A DNA stretch of 50,122 nucleotides, from contig CAMOWA010000009.1 of the NCBI GenBank assembly GCA_946628005.1, forward strand, positions 1-50,122. Reading direction: 5' to 3'. Origin of the DNA: an uncultured Caryophanales bacterium. GTDB lineage: Bacteria; Bacillota_I; Bacilli_A; RF39; UBA660. Under the pieces are notes generated by a model. The model had not been told where the DNA came from. It saw nothing but the letters and a program-made list of their open reading frames with translations, and ran no database searches. A program made the translations under genes and the position numbers. Within the stretch, counting starts at the first letter, position 1. Each line of letters begins with the position of its first letter. Below, in pieces: positions 44,991-50,122 of the stretch.

Positions 44991-45198
44991 TTCCTAAAAC
45001 CTCCAAGTTATTAGACTTATTATTATCATGATTTTGAGGTGTTTTAAAAATATTAGCATTTGCTACTACTACACTTTTATACTCTTCTATGCTCTCAATA
45101 TAATTTAAGTTATCTTGATCATTCCATCCTGCTTTCATTTTATTAACGTAGTCAAAAACTTTGTTTATCGCGGTTACAAATTTATTATAATCTGACAT
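44983..45198 (-). CDS. WXG100-like small protein carrying the WXG-type turn
   Basis: A 71-residue protein. The first helix (NKFVTAINKVFDYVNKMKA) ends at GWNDQDNLNYIESIEEY, a W-x-G-like turn, and a second helix follows. The C-terminus (QNHDNNKSNN) is flexible and has no Y-x3-D/E signal; that is found on its overlapping partner. AGGAGG precedes the ATG. Third gene of the essC operon. Confidence 0.65.
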   Translation of the reverse strand: MSDYNKFVTAINKVFDYVNKMKAGWNDQDNLNYIESIEEYKSVVVANANIFKTPQNHDNNKSNNLEVLGND

Positions 45199-45206
45199 AT
45201 ATCCTC

Positions 45207-45464
45207 CTATAATAATATGATTCGTGATCCATTTTTTAAGTCTGTTTCTCTCACTGTTTGATTAACATCATATATTGTACCATTATCCTTACTATAAAGA
45301 TTTGAATCTTCTTTTATAATATAAGCATTATCAGATAATTCTGTTAAGGCTTCTTCGAGAAGCCTTTTTATTGTTCCTACTTTTTTATTAATAGGTATAA
45401 ATAAATCATATTTTTTTTCAATTAATGGTATTTCTAATTCAATTAGTATTTTATTCTTATTCAT
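45207..45464 (-). CDS. ubiquitin-like YukD/EsaB protein
   Basis: An 85-residue protein with the beta-grasp pattern of YukD/EsaB: ILIELEIPLIEKKYDLFIPINKKVGTIKRLLEEALTEL and a final RETDLKNGSRIILL. In Bacillus and Staphylococcus this small cytoplasmic protein is needed for type VII export or its regulation. Its ribosome site AGGAG overlaps the essC stop codon and it starts eight bases after that stop, so it is translated together with EssC. Confidence 0.8.
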   Translation of the reverse strand: MNKNKILIELEIPLIEKKYDLFIPINKKVGTIKRLLEEALTELSDNAYIIKEDSNLYSKDNGTIYDVNQTVRETDLKNGSRIILL

Positions 45465-45472
45465 AATTACTC

Positions 45473-48400
45473 CTATTCATCTGCCATTAGCTTTATTAGG
45501 GCAGCTTTTCCTTTATTAATTATATATCCAAAGCCAGGAGCAACTTCTGCTCTTAATATTCTAGCATTTGTTGTAACTTTTAATGTAAACTGATTTCCTA
45601 TACCATTTCCTATCCAAATACCTTCTGATAAATCGACATTGCCTTTAAACCAAGGCTCAAAATTAATACTCTTAATAGCATCAATTGTATCTGCAATTAT
45701 AAATCTTATATTTCCATTTTTCTTTGAGTCGTTTATTAATGTTGTAAATTTTTCTTTTTCTATTGTACTTAATTTATTTAACATAGAGTTTATATTAAGA
45801 CAAAAACAGATATATGTTTTTTCAGGATTGTTTTCTATAAATACACTATTTAATTTATCAATTGAATCATAACATGTATCATTACTGTATGTTATTTTTT
45901 CTTCAGAAAATTCATTTAATAAACTATTAGAATCAAATACAATACATTCTGCATTTTCAATTTGAATGAAGTTATGAATCATACCTCTTATAAAGTTTGG
46001 TTCAGATGATATGTCATCTCCTGTAATACAATACATATATTTATCTCTAAAGTTTACTTTTGCTACATCTAATGTTTCTTTTTCTACTCCGAATGGAATT
46101 GATGTTATTGTACCTAAATAATTACTTACAAATTCTCTATTTACAATATCTGGCAAGATTGGTATTTTTTGAGCTTTAAAATCACAAATATTATTTAATT
46201 TTTTAGAAATTATCCTAATATAATCACTCATTTTTTCTTCTGTATAAGCATATGCTGTTTGAAATTCATAAACATTATCTAATAATATTAATCCTCTTCC
46301 GTATACTTTAGATGGCTCTTTTTTTCTTACACCAGGGATTACGGATGAATAATCCATTGGGTCATTAAATTGTAGGCAAACATTTTGTTTGAAATTTTGT
46401 CTTAATCGGTATCTTACTGTATTAGGGCCATTTGTTGAAAATATAAATATTATTCCATATTTTAAAGAATCTCTAGTCATTTGACCAATAATTTCTTCAT
46501 AGTCATTGTATGTTTCTAAGAAGGCTTCTATATTATTAATAACTACTACAATTAATGGAATTTGTTTTCCTCCGTGATGAATGTAAAAGTCATATGAACC
46601 ATTATAGTCTATAAACACTTTTTTTCTTTCTTCTATCATAGTAGTTAACATTTTAAATAAATTAGCAATTTTTTCAGCATCTGATGATAATATTACTTCT
46701 CCTACATGTGGAGCTTTTCTAAACATGGTTAATGTTTCTGCACCAAAATCCATAATATAAAAATTTATTTCTCTAGAATCATGAGTAGTTATACATGAAT
46801 ATATTATACTAGAAAGCATTAATTCTTTTCCGTTTCCGGCCGAACCAAATACAATTGTATTACCTTCAGCCGATAAAGGAAGAGTTAAAATATATTGTCT
46901 TTGATTATCTGGATCGTCATATTCTCCAATAATTGGATTTATTACATTTTTTTGTGTTTTGTAGTGATATTTTTGCTTTAATTTATCAATATAGATGATA
47001 TCTGGTATTCTATCAAGCCATAGTTGATCAATAGATATGTTTTCTTTTTTGGCTTGTTCTACTATATATCTAATTATATTTGTAATCTCTTCTCCTTTAG
47101 ATGGCACTATTACATCGTTTTGCTTTGTATCTAAAGATTTTATTATTGATCCAACATTATCTATTATACTAATTGTTTGATCAACTTTCTTTTTTCTTTT
47201 TTCAGTAGGATAATATTGAGCACCTGCCCATGCAGCTTGCCCCATTGCAAATAATTCGTTATATCCTACTTGTAAGTAAAATCGTCCTGTTGTTTTCAAC
47301 TCTGCGGCATCTGGGCACTTTATCATATCCATACTATCAGATTTATCTTGTACTCTTAAACAAATGCGAAATTTGGAGTTAGACCATATTTGGTCATTTA
47401 CTACACCACTTGGCTTTTGAGTTGCTAAAATAAGATGCACTCCAAGGGAACGTCCTATACGAGCGGTTGATATTAGTTGATCCATAAATTCTGGTCTTTG
47501 GTCTTTTAATTCCGCAAACTCATCAGATATGATAAATAAATGAGAAATTGGTTTTTCAACTAGGCCTCTTCTGTACAGGCTTTGATATTTATATATATCT
47601 ATTGTACTTTCATCTAATTTATCTCTTGCTTCATTAAACATTCTTTGTCTTTTTCTTAATTCTGACTGAATTGATGCTAAAGAGCGATTCATTTCAACTG
47701 TATCTAAGTTTGTAATTGTTCCTGCTAAGTGAGGTAGTTTTACTCCAGTCTCTCTGTTTTCAAATGCTCCAGTTAATCCTCCACCTTTATAGTCAATTAG
47801 TATAAATGATACTTCATATGGATGATAGTTTAAGGCCATTGATAAAATATAACTAATTATAAATTCTGATTTACCAGAACCAGTCATTCCAGCAATAAGG
47901 CCGTGTGGTCCATGTGCTTTTTCATGTAAATCCAATTTAAATAATTCTCTTGATTTATCAATTCCAACGGGGGTTTGTAATGATTTTGTTGGATCATTTG
48001 TTTTCCATCTATTTAAGATATTTAATTGCTCAACCATTCCAACATTGTACATTTCCAAAAATGATACACAAGATGGTAGGCTTCTATTTTCTTTAGCTAT
48101 ATCTATTGGAATATTTGCTAATATTTTACAGCACTCTTGCATATTTAAAGTTGCATCAAAATCAGCGATGAATTCCTTTTGTTTATTTGAAACTAGTTCA
48201 TTTTCAAATACTCCGGATTTTCTGTCTCCAATACTTATAAATGTCTTACATTCATTTGGAATATTTACAAGTCTTGGACTTATTACTATTAAACTAAATC
48301 CATAATTAATTGGCATTTCGCATACATCTTTTAGCATCTCAATATCACGTAATGATTTATAATCATCCGTAATTATTAAGTAATATGGTTTATATTTATG

Positions 48401-50041
48401 ATAGTCTACTCCACTTAATTCCATTTTCCCATTATTATCTTTATATTTTCTAGATTGAATTTCTTTTTCCAATTCTAAAGATATGATCTTGGCTTCATCT
48501 AGATTTGTTGCAAAATATCTAATAGAATGATCATTACTCCAATTATGGGGAGCTGTTTTTATATAATTCCAATTTTCTTCATTTTGTTCGTTTGTTAAAA
48601 CAATAATTTTTAAATCTTCATAACTATGGTATGCAAGAGCTTGTAGCATCAATCCTTCAATTATTTGTTTTTTGTTTTCTGCAGTTCCTATAATTGCAAC
48701 TATATTTTTTTGAACAAAATTTAATGCTACTGGTACATTTTCTAATACTCTTGAAGTTGCTCCGATTGCATACACTTCTTTTAATAATTCATCGTCTTTC
48801 AAAGAAAAATGTTCTTCTGGAATACTAATTTTTCCTTTTAATTCAGCTGTTCCAACTCCAAGACGTAAATTTAGGAAATCTTCTTGATCAATTTCACGCT
48901 CCCATAAATTTCTTTTCTTTTGATAAATTATTTCTTTAATCTGAGATAATGGTAAATAATTATCAATTAATATTTGTCGTTGAATATTCATCTCAGATTG
49001 AATTTTTTCTTTTTTTTCTGCTAAATATTCTCTATATTTAGTTGTGCGCAAAGCTTCATTTTTCTTTCTTTGTTTTTTCTGATATCTGCGTTGCATGCTT
49101 GGCCATAATATCATAGTTGCCAGCATGGTTCCAGACATAATCAAAGTTGGAAGAGCTGCACTTATATCCATCGTTCCATTTAATACTCCATTAAGTGATG
49201 TAAGTCCAGTAGACATTGACATCATTGCCATTGTTAACATTGGTCCTATCGTATATATTAAAGGTGTTTTATCTTCTTCCTCTGCCCCTGGTGGAGGCTC
49301 AATTGTAATTATAGCTTCTTCTATTCCTGTTTTAAAACGTGGTGCTCTATAAAAATAATCGTCTTCTTTATAAAACTCAATATTTTCTTCATCGGGATTG
49401 TCAAATTCGGTTTGTTTTTGAACAACGCTTGCAACTGTTTGAAAAGAACCGCCATCTATTCTAAGATATGTTGGAATATTATTTAAAACTAGTGTGTCTT
49501 TCATTACAATAATTTTTAATCCCATTGTAAAAATAATATCGCCATATTCTAGTTGTTTAGCTGTAACAGCAACGTTGTTGACATATGTTCCATATTTACT
49601 ATTTAAATCCTGAATTACCCATGTTCCATTATTATATATTAGTCTAGCTTGCTGGCGAGATATAAGTGGATAGTTATAATATATTTCGGCTCTATTATCA
49701 GTTCCAATTAATATTTCTTTTTTATTTTCTACTTTCAATTTAAGAATTTCTTTTTCTATAGAAGGAGAGCAATACAAAATTACAAATTCATTATCTGTAT
49801 TTATTTTTAAAAAGTATAAACTATAATCTTTTAATATTGCTGATTCTACTTCTCTATCTCCGGCCATTATTTTTGTTTCAAAGTCGCTTTTTATTTTCCA
49901 TTGGCCTTGGTATTCTTCAACATTTATAAGGTTTCTAGCATTCCCAAAATAATCAATGTCGGTTATCCAATAGTTTCCACTTATTTTAGTGGGTAAAATA
50001 AAATTGTAAATTTTCTTTTTTTTGATCAATCTTACAATCAC
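45473..50041 (-). CDS. essC: type VIIb secretion ATPase EssC/YukB
   Basis: A 1,522-residue membrane ATPase, near the family length. It starts at GTG 50041 with GGGGTGA upstream; the GTG at 50050 lies within that site. The N-terminal region to about 190 has FHA domains (YNYPLISRQQARL..DLNSKYGTYVNN), two membrane helices fall near 262-315, and a cytoplasmic tail holds three FtsK/SpoIIIE-type domains. The first has a full Walker A (GMTGSGKS, near 718) and Walker B (LFIISDEFAEL). The second has a changed loop (GSAGNGKE, near 1066). The third has none (TGDDISSEP, near 1336), as is usual for degenerate domains. It drives export of WXG100/LXG proteins. Confidence 0.93.
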   Translation of the reverse strand: MIVRLIKKKKIYNFILPTKISGNYWITDIDYFGNARNLINVEEYQGQWKIKSDFETKIMAGDREVESAILKDYSLYFLKINTDNEFVILYCSPSIEKEILKLKVENKKEILIGTDNRAEIYYNYPLISRQQARLIYNNGTWVIQDLNSKYGTYVNNVAVTAKQLEYGDIIFTMGLKIIVMKDTLVLNNIPTYLRIDGGSFQTVASVVQKQTEFDNPDEENIEFYKEDDYFYRAPRFKTGIEEAIITIEPPPGAEEEDKTPLIYTIGPMLTMAMMSMSTGLTSLNGVLNGTMDISAALPTLIMSGTMLATMILWPSMQRRYQKKQRKKNEALRTTKYREYLAEKKEKIQSEMNIQRQILIDNYLPLSQIKEIIYQKKRNLWEREIDQEDFLNLRLGVGTAELKGKISIPEEHFSLKDDELLKEVYAIGATSRVLENVPVALNFVQKNIVAIIGTAENKKQIIEGLMLQALAYHSYEDLKIIVLTNEQNEENWNYIKTAPHNWSNDHSIRYFATNLDEAKIISLELEKEIQSRKYKDNNGKMELSGVDYHKYKPYYLIITDDYKSLRDIEMLKDVCEMPINYGFSLIVISPRLVNIPNECKTFISIGDRKSGVFENELVSNKQKEFIADFDATLNMQECCKILANIPIDIAKENRSLPSCVSFLEMYNVGMVEQLNILNRWKTNDPTKSLQTPVGIDKSRELFKLDLHEKAHGPHGLIAGMTGSGKSEFIISYILSMALNYHPYEVSFILIDYKGGGLTGAFENRETGVKLPHLAGTITNLDTVEMNRSLASIQSELRKRQRMFNEARDKLDESTIDIYKYQSLYRRGLVEKPISHLFIISDEFAELKDQRPEFMDQLISTARIGRSLGVHLILATQKPSGVVNDQIWSNSKFRICLRVQDKSDSMDMIKCPDAAELKTTGRFYLQVGYNELFAMGQAAWAGAQYYPTEKRKKKVDQTISIIDNVGSIIKSLDTKQNDVIVPSKGEEITNIIRYIVEQAKKENISIDQLWLDRIPDIIYIDKLKQKYHYKTQKNVINPIIGEYDDPDNQRQYILTLPLSAEGNTIVFGSAGNGKELMLSSIIYSCITTHDSREINFYIMDFGAETLTMFRKAPHVGEVILSSDAEKIANLFKMLTTMIEERKKVFIDYNGSYDFYIHHGGKQIPLIVVVINNIEAFLETYNDYEEIIGQMTRDSLKYGIIFIFSTNGPNTVRYRLRQNFKQNVCLQFNDPMDYSSVIPGVRKKEPSKVYGRGLILLDNVYEFQTAYAYTEEKMSDYIRIISKKLNNICDFKAQKIPILPDIVNREFVSNYLGTITSIPFGVEKETLDVAKVNFRDKYMYCITGDDISSEPNFIRGMIHNFIQIENAECIVFDSNSLLNEFSEEKITYSNDTCYDSIDKLNSVFIENNPEKTYICFCLNINSMLNKLSTIEKEKFTTLINDSKKNGNIRFIIADTIDAIKSINFEPWFKGNVDLSEGIWIGNGIGNQFTLKVTTNARILRAEVAPGFGYIINKGKAALIKLMADE

Positions 50042-50076
50042 TAGAATCACCCCAGCACTTTCCTATTCTAAGTTTT

Positions 50077-50105
50077 ATTATATCTTTTTTTTGATATTTT
50101 TACAA
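50077..50105 (-). promoter_or_regulatory. promoter of the essC operon
   Basis: On the minus strand TTGTAA (50100-50105) and TATAAT (50077-50082) with an exact 17-base spacer, about 36 bases upstream of the essC start. This implies that essC is the first gene of its transcript. Confidence 0.65.
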
Positions 50106-50122
50106 CTTATTTTATAGTTTTT

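Overview
The window reads as a chromosome segment of an uncultured, very AT-rich Firmicute of the Bacilli/Mollicutes-related kind (RF39/Erysipelotrichia-like gut lineages). This is inferred from composition, strong AGGAGG-type ribosome binding sites, many small membrane and NPNTG-anchored proteins, and gene families such as EssC, MutY, PPC and PF06541. Trp is encoded by TGG throughout and TGA serves as a stop (for example the NrtR-like gene), so the code is the standard one. No rRNA, tRNA or CRISPR array was seen.

Layout. 0-10 kb is accessory: decayed fragments at the left edge, a GNAT, an NPNTG surface protein and its broken copy, a HELIH metallopeptidase-like protein, a double EVE-like plus HNH nuclease that looks like a modification-dependent restriction enzyme, a macrodomain, a PPC protein, a J-domain protein and a frameshifted gene. 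10-26 kb is housekeeping and envelope: a TasA-like exported protein, an acyltransferase, an M23 peptidase, a P-type ATPase, mutY, an export substrate candidate with a WXG-like N-terminus, a lipoprotein, a divergent HTH/vWA pair, an orphan FtsK-like ATPase, an aquaporin, a radical SAM protein and a membrane-anchored thioredoxin.

26.5-33.3 kb is a 6,756-bp integrated element carrying a large serine recombinase, a transglutaminase-like protein, a hybrid histidine kinase and an AMP-forming ligase. It sits inside an N-acetylmuramoyl-L-alanine amidase/LysM gene. Both ends carry the 6-bp core CACCTC, and joining the outer flanks at this core restores an uninterrupted 414-codon frame through HINAGG-AEGAEV. 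The inner ends form a 12/16 inverted repeat, as expected of a serine-recombinase attP.

33.6-39.5 kb is a tight eight-gene leftward operon for nucleotide metabolism: PnuC-type transporter, 2-deoxyribosyltransferase-like protein, canonical PurA, a divergent second PurA that lost the aspartate-binding loop, a small nucleotide kinase, a PLC/HD-like hydrolase, an NrtR-type regulator and RdgB. Its promoter is overlapped by a perfect 11-bp dyad, and a weaker copy lies about 41 bp upstream. With the ADP-ribosylglycohydrolase beside it, this is the best candidate here for an undescribed pathway. The element at 26.5-33.3 kb is the most firmly supported unusual structure.

39.6-44.8 kb holds the ADP-ribosylglycohydrolase, an Abi_2/HEPN protein overlapping an HtrA protease, a PLC-like protein and a degenerate SpoIID-like protein. 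44.8-50.1 kb is a compact type VIIb secretion locus (essC, yukD/esaB, two overlapping WXG100-like genes) with its own promoter at the right edge. EsaA, EssA and EssB are not in the window.
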